Assembly (NCBI GenBank): GCA_932294295.1
Contig: OW028585.1
Location: forward strand, 2,638,001 to 2,702,000
From: Alitta virens
Taxonomy: Eukaryota > Annelida > Polychaeta > Phyllodocida > Nereididae
Length of the DNA stretch: 64,000 bases
Direction of reading: 5' to 3'
Part shown: in pieces, positions 21,944 to 33,682 of the stretch
Layout: each line of letters starts with the position of its first letter
Numbering within the stretch: the stretch's first letter is position 1
Made by a program: the position numbers and the translations under genes
Notes under the pieces: generated by a model
Database searches by the model: none
Told to the model about the DNA's origin: nothing
What the model saw: only the letters and a program-made list of their open reading frames with translations

Positions 21944-22849
21944 TGGGCCCCTATTATTCCTTATATATATATCAATGATATCCACAACACAACAAACAAT
22001 GATACTAGACTGTTTGCAGACGACACAAATATATTCATTAAAGACAAAAATCCAGAAACTCTGCAGCGCAGCTAAAGTTTAAAACTACCATAGAACGTTT
22101 AGACAAATGGTTAAAAAGCAACAAATTATTATTGAATCACTCAAAAACACAATTTAGTGTCTTTTTTAGGAAGAATAAAATTGTACCTAATTACTTAAAC
22201 AGTATCAAAGTAAATGACATCGCAATCAAAAGTTAAATACCTTGGAATAATACTGGATGACAAGTTACAATGGAAACAACATATAATGAAACTAGAAAGT
22301 GACTTAGTAAAAATTACAAATTCTTTCACAATAATTAAAAACTTTGTACCTGAACGCAGACTTTATTTTGCATATGTTCACTCAAAAATAAAATATGAAT
22401 CCAAGTCTATGGTACAGCTGCAAAATTGCATATAATGAGACTCCAAACATTACAAAAAAAAGCAGTAAAAGTTTTATATAGACTTGATTTACGGATACCA
22501 ACAAAAAAAATATACCATAAATATAATATTAAGATGATAAAATATAATTTATGTGCAAGGCTGGCATGATTGAATTTGTGTTCAAAGAGACAGAGCAAGC
22601 CAAAAAAACTGCAGTCTATGAAGGTGTGATACTATGGAATAATTTTCAGCAACAAAACACTCATGATTTCAAAACATTAAAAGCATTACACAACAGCATC
22701 AATAACTTTATCAGTGGTTACATACCTGTTATAAATGGATATTGACCATAATTTTTATATAATTCAAACCTGATTCTGTAAAGGCAACTAACCTAATAAG
22801 CCTTGGCTTTTTCTGGTCGCCATTTACTTTTGGTTAATAAAATTACTAC

Positions 22850-22850
<1 letters not shown>
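21940..22850 (+). mobile_element. decayed LINE: reverse transcriptase C-half and 3' end
   Basis: In order: 'YINDIHNTT', the catalytic 'LFADDTNIFIKDKN' (22010-22050), 'KSNKLLLNHSKTQF'-type sequence, 'VKYLGIILDDKLQWKQHI' (22220-22290), then C-terminal blocks ending in 'INGY' at about 22745 and a short 3' UTR before a TA/TG repeat. Frameshifts break the ORF. Its 3' end matches 13870-14075, so the family has at least two copies here. Confidence 0.85.
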
Positions 22851-22884
<34 letters not shown>

Positions 22885-22920
22885 ATATGTATTTTGTATG
22901 CATATGTATGTATATGTAAT
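22851..22920. repeat. (TA)n/(TG)n microsatellite at LINE 3' end
   Basis: TA repeat passing into TG repeat directly after the LINE 3' end; may have grown from the element's tail. Confidence 0.75.
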
Positions 22921-23099
22921 GGACTTGCTGACACTTTTGAGAGATAATCTATACTTCAAAGGATTCAAAGATTAGCTGCATTTGACATGAAAAGGCAGAT
23001 CATTCAATAATTTGACTTTACAATTGTTATATGGTTGAATTTTTACTCTGAAAAATTGAAGAGATTTATTGGTGGTAACATATTGACACATTTATAAAC

Positions 23100-23740
23100 G
23101 TGAATAAAAATCACGTATTTAAGGTACACTGAGACAGACATGTTTTATATTTTGTAACAAACTTTATAAATGGTTTCCATTACCTTTTTATCTAGTGCAT
23201 TTCTTAATCTGATTACAGCATTCCTTTGTCTATTTGATTTGTCTACATGATTGATTACATATTGTTAGAAACATATTTTGTCAAAGATTAGCTTGTTATC
23301 AATATCTTCACCCAAGAGCTTGCCATTGTTTACATATTTGACATTATGGCCTTTGACGGTAAATTTATCAAATACATAAATCATTCTTGTCACAAAATCA
23401 ATATTAAAGACTTATTCTGCAGCAAAATTAGAAGTACAGGACACAGTATTATCATCTGTGCAATTGTAAATACCATAATTCACACAATATAACATGTGAT
23501 TTATGAAAATGTTAAGCAAATGTTGGCCCAATTCTCTTAGGGGATGTATGGCTTAATCTTAATCCAACTGCTTCTGGCATAATTAATTTTCGTTCTTTGA
23601 TGTCTATCGTTAAGTTAACTCCAGATAAACTTAACCCAATCACTATTGAAGCCATGTAGCTTGGCCGCTAGCAATACATAAGGTATCACATCGAATGCCT
23701 TAGTAAATAATCAAATCCATAATTGTAACACGCACCCCGA
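23100..23740 (-). mobile_element. decayed LINE reverse transcriptase
   Basis: Minus-strand translation gives 'LTKAFDVIPYVLLAAKLHGF' near 23690, 'YLNDRHQR'-like sequence near 23600, a degraded catalytic 'CTDDNTVSC' near 23450 (cf. YADDNT), and 'LLGEDIDNKLIFD' near 23300. The order and motifs are those of a Jockey/L2-like RT. Stops interrupt it. Confidence 0.75.
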
Positions 23741-24660
23741 TATATGCCGTGATCTAGCACATAATTTCATTCTTCAATTGCTTCAAGACAAATGGAGTGT
23801 TATACATGTATACTTCTTGCTATGGACAGATGAACACAAATGGGGGGGGGGATGCAAAGAGCATGGTAACCAACCAAATTATTTCACATTTACATGAGAT
23901 ACAGGAATCAGGCATTGAAATATTTTTCCGCTGCTTTTCCAGCCTGCTACAGGACGATATATTTCTTAGTTAAATTCCTCATGGTAAGAGCTTTCAAATG
24001 AGTACCAACATGAAGGGTATACGTTTATTACTGTATGATTAAACAAATCCACGTTATTCGGTCTATGGCACAAAGTTCAATTATCTGCAGTGTTGGAAAC
24101 ATGTTTATGAGGTGTAGGGACTTGTAATGGTCATTGCTTTTTATCCACATTTAGCCCTTGTGCTCGTATTCCAATGTGTCTTATGTCTGTTCTTATCATT
24201 TGTAATTTCTCATTTGCATAAAGCTACAAACGGTTTATAAAATTGTCATGTGGGCCTAGGCAAGAATGTTTAAGGGTAATTTTGACTAGTAGTAGATTTT
24301 GTAATATGTGCAGGGCTAGGGAAAAATTTGACATCAGACCTGTGAACTGATTGTGGTAGCCCAAACTGAGAATACACTGCAATATACAACTTTTGAATGC
24401 ACCTTTGCATACAAAGTAATTAGTAAAGTGCCTGTAGATCCTACAAATGGATGTCATTTTAATCATACATTTAAGGGAATGGAGTAAACAAAACAGTTTT
24501 AGCTTTTTTCCTCATTATTATTATTATGAAAACATATGATACAAATGTCAAATGAAAGTTTAGAAAGTGAAAGTACCATGATGTTAACATTTTAAATGCT
24601 GGTTTGAGGAAATATGAATTTGTAACACTTTCCACATCAATAAGTCAATTTACAAAGAAT
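23741..24660. other. no gene recognised
   Basis: Contains a G10 run near 23843. No element identified. Confidence 0.35.
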
Positions 24661-24664
24661 GGGA

Positions 24665-25160
24665 ATCAGGTGAAGTTGGCTCCCCGAGTCTGGCTCCCTC
24701 CTGAAAATGTGAAGTTGGCACCTTTGCCCCAGCTCCCTCATAGCTCCCTCGCAGCTCCTTCGCAGCTCTCACAGCTCCCTTAGCTCAGTCAAAACTGCAT
24801 GGGTAACTGATACCTGACAATGAAGTAGGAAACAATTGATGCTTTCTCGTGATCAGCTTGAAAAACAGACTATTGAGATAAAGTCAGCTATTTTTCGCTT
24901 GAGTGCCTCACATGTAATAATTCAATGGAATTTAATGATAAGCAAGATGCTCTGTTTCAGAAAACTTAGTAACTTCATCAGGTGCAGCATATCATTTCAG
25001 CAATGAGACTAGTCATAATTTACTAAAAACCTGTGACAAACAATGGAAAATCTATCAGCAGGGTGCTCTTCCAAGGGAGCTAACTTCACCAGGCGGGGCA
25101 TATGTGAAGTTGGCTCCCTGGTTTCAGCTCCCTCACAGTTCCCTGAGAGCTGTTACATAT
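24665..25160. repeat. GCTCCCTC-type short repeats
   Basis: 'agctccctc' units recur about eight times at 24680-24785 and again at 25100-25150, each group introduced by 'gtgaagttggctcc'. The two groups look like related copies separated by about 300 bp. Confidence 0.5.
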
Positions 25161-26061
25161 GGGACCAGTAACACTGGGAAAAGCTGCATAGGTAAATGCA
25201 TTCCTCATCCTAGTACAGTTACCTAATCTCTTGGAAAATGCCCTCTATTCAACGCATGATTTGACTGCATAGAAGGGTAGTCAGGATCTTGAAATTTTGT
25301 TCATAGATAGACCACATATAGGATAGTTTATGGTGAAAATTACCTGTCTTGCTCAGATGGCTTCATGGTAGAAATAAATCTAGAATTTGCGAGCGCTTGT
25401 TTGAGATTTCCTTACATTTTGGAAAGCTATATCTCGGAGAAGGTGGGCTTTATGAAGCTCAAATGTATCATGCATTATGTCCTATTATTACAAGTGAGGC
25501 AAAACTATGTGGGCAACTGCAGTTATAATAAATATCTGACCTTATCTCAATAGGCCCCTTTTCAAGCTAATCACAGGGAAGCAAGTTTCCTACTTCATTT
25601 TATCTAGATAGTTTTTGATGCACTTCATTGCATTGACTTGCTTACCTGTCTGATTACAGATTTCATCGATATATGAGTTAAAGTTTAAATTTGTAGCAAA
25701 GTTTTTAGAATGTGATGCATATAATATTATGTCATTCATGGTTTGAACTTCATTATAATTTCATAGGAAGAGTTCTGGTACATTAGCTGAATTTGCTTGC
25801 ATTTGCTTTCATGTTATTTAGCTCAAACCACTTTGCATTTAAAATAATCGCTAGAATGTTATCCATATGTAGGCCTACTTAAATGGATGTCGTTCTGTAT
25901 ACTTATTTCAAATTGTACTTTTTTATCTCACATGGTCAATAAAAACTCGAACTAATTTTGACATATTATGACATTTGATATGACTTATTTTTCAGCATGT
26001 AGGATTGTAGGTGTAGTAGTTAAGGTCCATGACTAGCTGCAGAGGCAGACGTAATGTTGAG

Positions 26062-26200
26062 ATAGCTACTACTACTACTACTACTACTTCTACTTCTACT
26101 GCCACTACTACGACTACTACTATCTACTGCTACCTACTACTATTACCAAGTGCCATTACTACTATTACTACCACCACTAGTAGCTACAGCTTCAACCACT
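26062..26200. repeat. (CTA)n microsatellite
   Basis: Perfect ACT/CTA triplets at 26062-26090, degenerating to about 26200. Confidence 0.85.
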
Positions 26201-26296
26201 GTTGCTAGTACGACTATTATTATTAGTATTGCACAACAAATCAATTTAGCCCGAGCAGGACTTATATTGTTGTTAATTTTCCTCATGCTATCTGGT

Positions 26297-26367
26297 TGGT
26301 AGGTAGGTTAGTAGATAGATAGATAGATAGGTAGATAGGTAGATAGGTAGATAGGTAGGTAAGTAGG

Positions 26368-26431
<64 letters not shown>

Positions 26432-26478
26432 ATGATAGATAGATAGAAAGATAGATAGATAGATAGATTGATTGATTG
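26297..26478. repeat. (GATA)n microsatellite
   Basis: About 180 bp of GATA/GGTA repeats. The 65-codon minus-strand frame with 'SIYL' periodicity is a by-product. Confidence 0.95.
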
Positions 26479-26589
26479 AGTTCATTTCTTGGATTTAAAA
26501 TACCTCCGCATACAAAGTCACATGAGAACTAGCCATCCGTATCTATAGGGACAAGCATGTGAGTAATCTTCACACCATGTGGAAATGGT

Positions 26590-26660
26590 GTGTGGTGCCT
26601 TGTGATAGCAACGCTGACATATCTTAGCTGTGTTTTACAAAATTTAAAAAATTATTTTTT
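26590..26660 (+). repeat. dispersed repeat family D, short block
   Basis: 'ggtgccttgtgatagcaacg' followed by 'ctgacatatcttagctgtgt' matches 15335-15390 in the same orientation and 28490-28530 in reverse. Confidence 0.6.
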
Positions 26661-26779
26661 CTTGAGTGTTTTTATAGTGTGTGCCATACGCAAAGCTAAT
26701 TAGAGTCCAAGATATCCTATTTTCTGAACTCGTGAATTTTTCATCGTTCGTTATGTTCTGTTATGTGAGATATAATACA

Positions 26780-27480
26780 GCATTCCGTAGGTAATAATGA
26801 TTTACAAATATCTTACTTATTAACAGCAATCCATTCTGTTCGGAATAAAGCCAAGTGATCATAACAAGTATTGACTATCCTTTTCCTGCCATTTAATTGT
26901 TCTGTTTCAAAGATTTTATGCACAATAAGGAGTATTAGGTTCGCTAGAATTATCAACACAATAGCATGTTCCTTTAACTATTCTACAACTAAGATTATCA
27001 TATATATGTCCAAAATAGTCATAAATAAATGAAATTCAGCAACAATGTTAAGGCACATAAAGATGTTGGGTATAATTTCATACAAAATGAACCTTTAAGG
27101 TTTGTATTTCCTTGTATTTAAATAAATAAAGTCTAAATACAAATAAATACAAATCTTAAAGGTTTATTTTGTATGGAATGATACTCAACACACCCATTTA
27201 AAAAATATATTTTTTTGCTTGCTGTTAACATTTAGCTGTCATCTGGCATCTGAAGGAACTATATATTATCAATTGCCATATTTCCTTCAACTGATACTGA
27301 ATTTTTGGGTTGCTGATATGCATTAAATCTGTAGTATTAAAATTAGTATTTGTAACCGAACACTTTACAGGTGTATATGAAGAAAACAACAATACAAATT
27401 TGAGTCAAGTGAAAGTAATATAAATCATCATGCAACTAATTATTACGATGAAATTGCTATACATGCAATACTATTATCAA
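26780..27480 (-). repeat. dispersed repeat family E, copy 3 (inverted)
   Basis: Reverse complement of the copies at 17290 and 18040: 'cattctgttcggaataaagc', 'gtattgactatccttttcct', 'actttacaggtgtatatg' and 'tgcaactaattattacg'. It lies directly beside family D sequence on both sides. Confidence 0.75.
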
Positions 27481-27559
27481 ATATCTATTAATTGTATCAA
27501 CATGAATTGTACAATATACAGGCAGTTATGGCTAAGTAGGGGATGCTAAGGAATATGAA

Positions 27560-28282
27560 GGAAGTGACATCACCTTTTCCAGCATTTTTTTCCAGAGTTT
27601 CCATTATTATGGAAAAAAAAGAAGAAGGATGAAGCAAGTGTCAAAATGAAGCTTAAAAGTGAAAGTACTATAATGTAGATATATAATTGGCAAAATGATC
27701 ATAGAGTCATTGATATGAGGGTTTGAAACAGTAACAAATTCATATTTCCCTTATTTTCAAAAATTAGGGCAATATATTATCTGTCATTAATGGTCATGAA
27801 ACCCCAAAAATGTATCTCTACACTCTTTTAGACATATTCTTATTACGTTTTGTATGCAAGTATGTGCAGTAGTGCAGATGTGTATGAGTCCTGCTCTGGA
27901 AACAGAAATTGTTTAATATTTCTAAATATTTATAAACACAGGTTAGAAATGTCAATGTGACTTTTAAAATGCACAACTAAGCTATTAAGAGCAATAACAT
28001 ATACCATGTTGTTAGGGTAAGTGCATTTATACCAGATTTCTGCTAGGGAAACACAATTTAAGACAATTTTTAACATTTTTTCTGATTTTCCATTATTATT
28101 CAAGTGAAAATACTAAAGATTGGATATGTTTTGATACAATTTCATTCATTTAGGGTAAATTGTGTCTTTTGTATGAAGGTTTGAAAAAGTAGTAATTTTC
28201 CCTATTTTGCCCTAATTTTAAAAATTGTATAGTACTTACGGTCATGAGACCCCAAAATGCACCACTACACTATTTCAGACAT
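27560..28282 (+). repeat. dispersed repeat family D, copies 2-3
   Basis: 27560-28010 is the reverse complement of 15310-15760. 28020-28282 is a further, more diverged repetition of the same module ('ttgaaaaagtagtaattttccctatttt', 'catgagaccccaaaatgcac'). Confidence 0.65.
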
Positions 28283-28286
28283 ATTA

Positions 28287-28401
28287 TAGTATTAAAATTA
28301 GTATTTGTAACCGAACACTTTACAGGTGTATATGAAGAAAACAACAATACAAATTGGAGTGAAGTGAAAGTAATATAAATCATTATGCAACTAATTATTA
28401 G
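28287..28401 (-). repeat. 115-bp duplicate of the family E end, embedded in family D
   Basis: Nearly identical to 27332-27446 (from 'agtattaaaattagtatttg' to 'tgcaactaattatta'), with only a few differences, and bounded on both sides by family D sequence. Confidence 0.8.
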
Positions 28402-28650
28402 TTTTAAGCATGTAGGTGCAGTAGTGTGAGTTCTGCTCCTGAAACGAAAAAATCATTTTTTTCTATATTTTCCCGATTTTGTAAATTGTAGCTGACATAT
28501 GTCAATGTGACTATCAAAAGGCACCACAAGGCCATATAGAGTATTACTTTACAAAATTTTGTTAGGGTAAGAGCATCAGTGTTAGAATCCTGCTCTGGAA
28601 ACGAAAGTGTAACGCCCGTCCACCCTTGCACCCGCCCATCCGCCCTTCAG
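28402..28650 (+). repeat. dispersed repeat family D, copy 4
   Basis: Contains 'tcaatgtgactatcaaaagg', 'cagtgttagaatcctgctct' and 'ggaaacgaaagtgt', followed by 'cgcccatccgcc'. The reverse complement of this block occurs at 63735-63880. Confidence 0.7.
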
Positions 28651-28773
28651 ATGGACATTGATAATAACAAAAACCCTTGGTTCGTTGCAGTTAAAAAAGG
28701 CATGAGACACTTATATTGTGTGAGAGCAAGCAAAAGCAAAATGTGAAACATGAATTAATTGCTTCTATGACAC

Positions 28774-29602
28774 TATGATTCCGTCATTGTTAATGTTTGG
28801 ATGTTGTGCATTTTATGGCTTGCTGAATAAAACATTATGAAATGAAATAAAATTTGCAAAAGACTTTTAAGTAGGCAGTGCCAGCTGCAATCATAACCAT
28901 TCTTTCTATGAAAATTACAACTTATCAACCAGTGGCCGCAGGTATAGGCTGCCAAAAATCAGGACTGCGCGCTATTAAAAGACATTTGTGCCACAGTCCA
29001 TAATTAGGTTAACCTGCTAAAATCTTTTCTTCTTAGTGCGTTGTGTTATTATGTCCAGTGTAATCATGTCAAATGTGGGTGTCCCATGTTTCAACTGCAT
29101 AATAGTTTGGTAGAGAGTAAACAAAGAGACGCTAACTCCATTTGTTTTATCTTTCTATGGTTATTGTATACCAAATCTGTGTTGTGGTCTTAATTGTGAA
29201 CATTGCTTTTTTTTGTCTGTCTGTCTGGCTAGCTAGCTGTCTTTCCGTTAGTCTGTTTAGCTGTCTGGAATACCATCCACATTAGATAAGCAGAATTGTT
29301 TTTTAAGAACTAGATATATAGAGTGCTGTTATCAAAATGAAATAACACACTTAGTTATGTACTTTTGTTTCATTTGAGCATCAACTGTAGAAGGTGAGTC
29401 CTGTTGAGGCAGTTTTCCATTGTGACTAAATTGTTTAGATTGGATAAGGTTAGAAACAGGGAGCCCATACTGTCAGCTGGAGGCATAGATTCTAAACTTT
29501 ATGGTGTATTTTTAGTCCAAGTATCAATAACAATGTCTTCAGTTACTATAATATGTAATGTTTGATTGCATTGAGTTATCATGTCATGTTACTATTTTAG
29601 TG
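28774..29602 (+). repeat. 830-bp tandem duplication, unit A
   Basis: Aligns over nearly its full length with 29620-30442: 'ttaatg(t/c)ttggatgttgtg', 'cagtgccagctgcaatcat', 'tttggtagagagtaaacaaa', 'agggagcccatactgtcagc'. Unit A has an extra TCTG-rich stretch near 29215-29275. No exon recognised. Confidence 0.85.
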
Positions 29603-29619
29603 TTAATAATTAAGTTAAA

Positions 29620-30442
29620 CTACGATTCCATCATTGTTAATGCTTGGATGTTGTGCATTCTATGGCTTGCTGAAAAAATTATTACAAAATGGTCTCGACG
29701 GGCCACATAAAATTTGCAAAATACATTTAAGTAGACAGTGCCAGCTGCAATCATTGACATTCTTTGTATGAAAGTTACAACTCATTAACCGCCCAGGTAT
29801 AGGCTGCCAAAAATAAGGACTGCTTGCTATAAAATACATTTGTGCCAAAGTCCATAATTAAGTTAACCTGTTAAAAAACTATGTCCAATGTCACAAATGT
29901 GACAATAATTTGTTATGTTGTATGTGTGTTGTGTTATTATGTCCAATGTAATCATGTCTAATGAGGGTTTCCCATGTTTCAACTGCGTAATAGTTTGGTA
30001 GAGAGTAAACAAAGAGACTCTTAACTCCATTTGTTTTATCTTTATATTGTTATTGTATACCAAGTCTGTATTGTTGTCTCAATTGTGAATAGATTAGATA
30101 AGCAGATTTAATTTTTTCAAGAACTAGATATATAGAGTGCTGTTATCAACAGGAAAAAACCCACTTAGTCAGTTTTATTTTGAAGAGTAGTGTCTGTTTG
30201 AGTACTTGCGTTTCATTTGAGAATCAACTGTAGAAGGTGAGTCTTGCTGAGGCAGTTGCTCATTGTGAATAATAGTTTACATTGGATAATGTTAGAAACA
30301 GGGAGCCCATACTGTCAGCTGGAGGCATAGATTCTAACTTTATGGTGTATTTTTAATCCAAGTAGCAATGACAACGTCTTCAGTCACTTTGTTATGTAAT
30401 GTTTGATTGCATTGAGTTATCATGTCATGTTACTATTTTACT
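29620..30442 (+). repeat. 830-bp tandem duplication, unit B
   Basis: Second, directly repeated unit immediately after A. It differs by substitutions and a few indels, such as an insertion near 29690 ('tggtctcgacgggcc'). Coding potential not seen. Confidence 0.85.
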
Positions 30443-32019
30443 GTAAGAAGAACTCCTTCATGAATGCACTGATTGATATAATATTGTAATCTGCTGTATG
30501 TGTCATCCAACATAGTTGTACTAAGTTTGTAAGACTTCTGCAGTGCACAACTCAAATTGGCTGAAGATCCAATAATTTAGTGATGAGTAACTGGTATGGT
30601 ATGTTACCCAAATTTGCGGTAATTATCCATGGGGGTCACAAATGACATTTTGATATCACATCAGTCAACATCATTCAGCATCTGTCTGGTTGCCTGTCTG
30701 TAAGGTTGAAATTGAAGACCCTTTAAAACTTACTAACATACAGTTAGTTGCATTAAAATTGGCCTGTCAAATTAAACATATGATGCTACTTGCTAAACGG
30801 AGCTATAGCTGGCTACTCAAATCTAAATCTAAATGTACATGCGGCACCATCCGAGATTGCAAATACACATTTATACTGTAGTAGATAAATGTCTTACATT
30901 TGCCAAGGTTTATATTGTTTCAGTGGTGGTAGGTTTAAGTCGACTATAAGCTGGGAGTAGACACAAGCAGCCGGCCTTAGCCAGCTGTACCTACAGCCAG
31001 AAATAGGCACTACAGCTGACTAGAGTCCACCATATTTTATGAAACTAACTGTATGTTAGGTACAAGTCTGCACTCTTTAAGTTATTAAGTTATTGCAATT
31101 TAAATTTTCGAAATTTGAGTTAAATGTCACATGTGACCTTGAGAAAGGGTCAAGATCACTCATATTGGGTCAAAGTGTTTGTGTTATCCCAAGGTACAAA
31201 CTGACCAAGTTTGGTTAAGCAACTAAGAAAAAAATGTGTACACAAAAAAAAAGATAAATATACAGCTTGTAATAGTGCAACATGAGTAAAGGGCTTTACT
31301 ATGAAGCACAATGAGAGTTAGCACACCAGATTTGATGAAGAATTATTAAGTTTATTTTATTAACCCGCAGGAGGGGATTATCCTAAGGCCCTATAACATT
31401 GTTAAAACATAGAGGCAGTGTTTGGATTGTTGATGTTTTATCTTTTATCTACCCAAAGGACAGCTTCGACAGACATCCCATGGAAGTTATGAGAATGTAA
31501 ACAACTGTTTTTGCTCATTTAAATGCGATGTTTTAGCTAAATAATTGTGTAACTTGGCTCAGAACTGTTCTTTTCTCACTGGAAAAATGGCAAAATAATT
31601 CTCAAATGGAGAGGAATTTAACCGAAATATTGAGCTTTAGGTAGATATAGTTGTTTATATTTTGATCCATGACATGGACAGGGGATTTTCTAGCAGAAAG
31701 CAAAGAGAGGCCAGGGAACCCTTTTCCTCTCTGAGACACTGATTGGATGAAAGGCATGCCGCCAAATATAAAACAGCCAATAAAAGTGGGGGATGAACCT
31801 GCCAAATTTGAAGAAAAAAAGGCAAATCCAATGCTATTCTAGGGGAGTTAATGACCAGAAAGCCATAAAATTATCGAATTATGTGTGACAAAAATAGTTT
31901 CCACTCCTTCTACTCTTGTCTCCATGGTATGATCAATGTTAGGTTATCAGCTCCTATGATAACAAGGACACCTGGTAGATAATATTTTAAAAGAGACTGT
32001 TATGGATGTGAATTATTCC
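30443..32019. other. intergenic, no gene recognised
   Basis: A block at about 31120-31220 ('gtgaccttgagaaagggtca', 'accaagtttggttaag') belongs to the TGACCTTGACC-type repeats common in marine invertebrate genomes; related strings occur near 50396, 53260 and 54270. Short frames here are not supported. Confidence 0.35.
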
Positions 32020-32023
32020 ACAT
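32020..32023. repeat. target-site duplication ACAT (left)
   Basis: ACAT precedes the left LTR and is repeated at 36938-36941 after the right LTR. Confidence 0.8.
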
Positions 32024-33319
32024 TGTAAAGTGCAGCCCCTGGCAACCGCTTATTATATGTCAGTTAGAATTATATGACAGGTGCATTATTGTACACTCCT
32101 CGTTACACTTGCCCTAGGCAAAGGATGTACGTGAATGTCAGTTAGAATTGTATGTCAGGTGCAGTGATTGTACACTCCTCGTTACACTTGCCTTAAGCAA
32201 AGGATGTACACACAGGTCAGGCACAATTATGTTAGGTACATTGATTGTGTGCACTCTGCATTACACTTGCCTTGGGCGTTTTTGTTGCTCTAGCAATTGC
32301 TTAATATATTGTTTGCTCATCATTACACCTGCCCTATGCAGGCCTCTGCTCATGTGTGACCTAAATGCAGTTGTTATGTGTTCCCATCATTTCCATGTGC
32401 TAGTCACTGCTCTGCTCACATGTGTCAGTTATTTTCTCATTACTCATGTTTAGCCTTATACTTAATTAGCCTGCTGCAAGGAACATTGATTATATTATTA
32501 GTATTGATTACATTATCAATTGATTGACTGTATTATTAATTAATTGATTGAGTCACTAGTTGATAATATTGATCACATTATCAATTGATTGACTGTAGCA
32601 TTAATTGATTGATTGAGTCATTAATTGATTGATTGTTTATGTCCAATTGTCAATTGATAGATTGTATTGTTCCTTTTGTTTTCATATTGATTTATTGTCA
32701 GTATTGTGTGAGTGCATTGCCCTGTTAAGATGCCTCACTGTTGAGTCCTAAATTGTGGGAGGAGCTTACTAATTTTCCCTCCAAAACTTTCCCTCCAAAA
32801 TTGCTGACCAAGCCAAAGTTGACACTCAGTACAATAGCCCATTGTGACTTGAGCTATAAATAGCCTCAGCACAATGCAGAGCACTGCAGGGGGTCCACTT
32901 TTGCTCCATTGTGTCAGCTTCACTAATCCCTGCCAGAATTGCCAGAAAGATGCTGGTAGCAACCCTGTTTGGGGGAGGTATCACCCCATGGAATGTAGAG
33001 TTTACTGTGTTGTGATTGGTTGATAATTCCCTCTCAGCTCTGCTGGGGGGAAAACTTCATGAATTGTACTTTAATACATATACCCTGTGCACATTAAAAA
33101 GATCAGTTTTTCATTTTGCCAGCTGAGGAAGCAAATCCACTCTTGTGTTATTTACTTGTACACTTTGGACTCTGAATATTTTGTGCTTACTGCACTTTGG
33201 ACTCTGCCCACTTTGGAACTGGGAGAACTTGACTTCCCTCAAAGCTGAGATGAGACTCAGTTGAAAGTCTAGGCTGAAATGTCATTATATTGGAGTCTTC
33301 AATGACATGGACTTTTACA
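32024..33319 (+). repeat. left LTR (1296 bp)
   Basis: Starts TGTAAAGTGC and ends CTTTTACA. Contains a candidate TATA box 'ctataaata' near 32850 and an AAT-rich region further on. Its 101-codon and 75-codon (minus) frames recur unchanged in the right LTR and have no recognisable domain. Confidence 0.92.
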
Positions 33320-33320
33320 T

Positions 33321-33338
33321 TGGTGACCCCGACGTGAT
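33321..33338 (+). promoter_or_regulatory. primer-binding site, tRNA-Trp
   Basis: TGGTGACCCCGACGTGAT is the exact complement of the 3' end of animal tRNA-Trp including CCA (ATCACGTCGGGGTCACCA). It starts one base after the LTR. Confidence 0.9.
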
Positions 33339-33682
33339 GATGGACCAGGACAGACAACACACTTATGCCACAGGAAGGAGAGAGAGACAAGCCCTTCACT
33401 GCTAAGTGATGTCAACACTTGCAACTGCAAGTACAGCCAAGCACATATTGACAATGTGCTTGAGGCTCAGATGAGCTAGTGAGGCATTTATGCTCTAAAT
33501 CACCCTAAAAGGTGTGCAGCCTCCAGGATGGACCTCCAGTCACCTGGTGACCCTCCTGACCCCAGGACCTCTGCAGTGACCAGAGCTGCACCTCCCATGA
33601 ACAAGGACTTCAAGCGTCTGCACAGGACAGCCACTCACCGCACACACGACCAGGATCAGCCGGCCTCTGGCAAGAAAATCAA

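Noticed and set aside
26288..26485. 65-codon frame of SIYL repeats
   Set aside because: Translation of a GATA microsatellite.
32735..32962. 75-codon minus-strand frames in both LTRs of the complete element
   Set aside because: Identical only because the LTRs are identical; no domain, and the solo LTR copy differs in frame ends.
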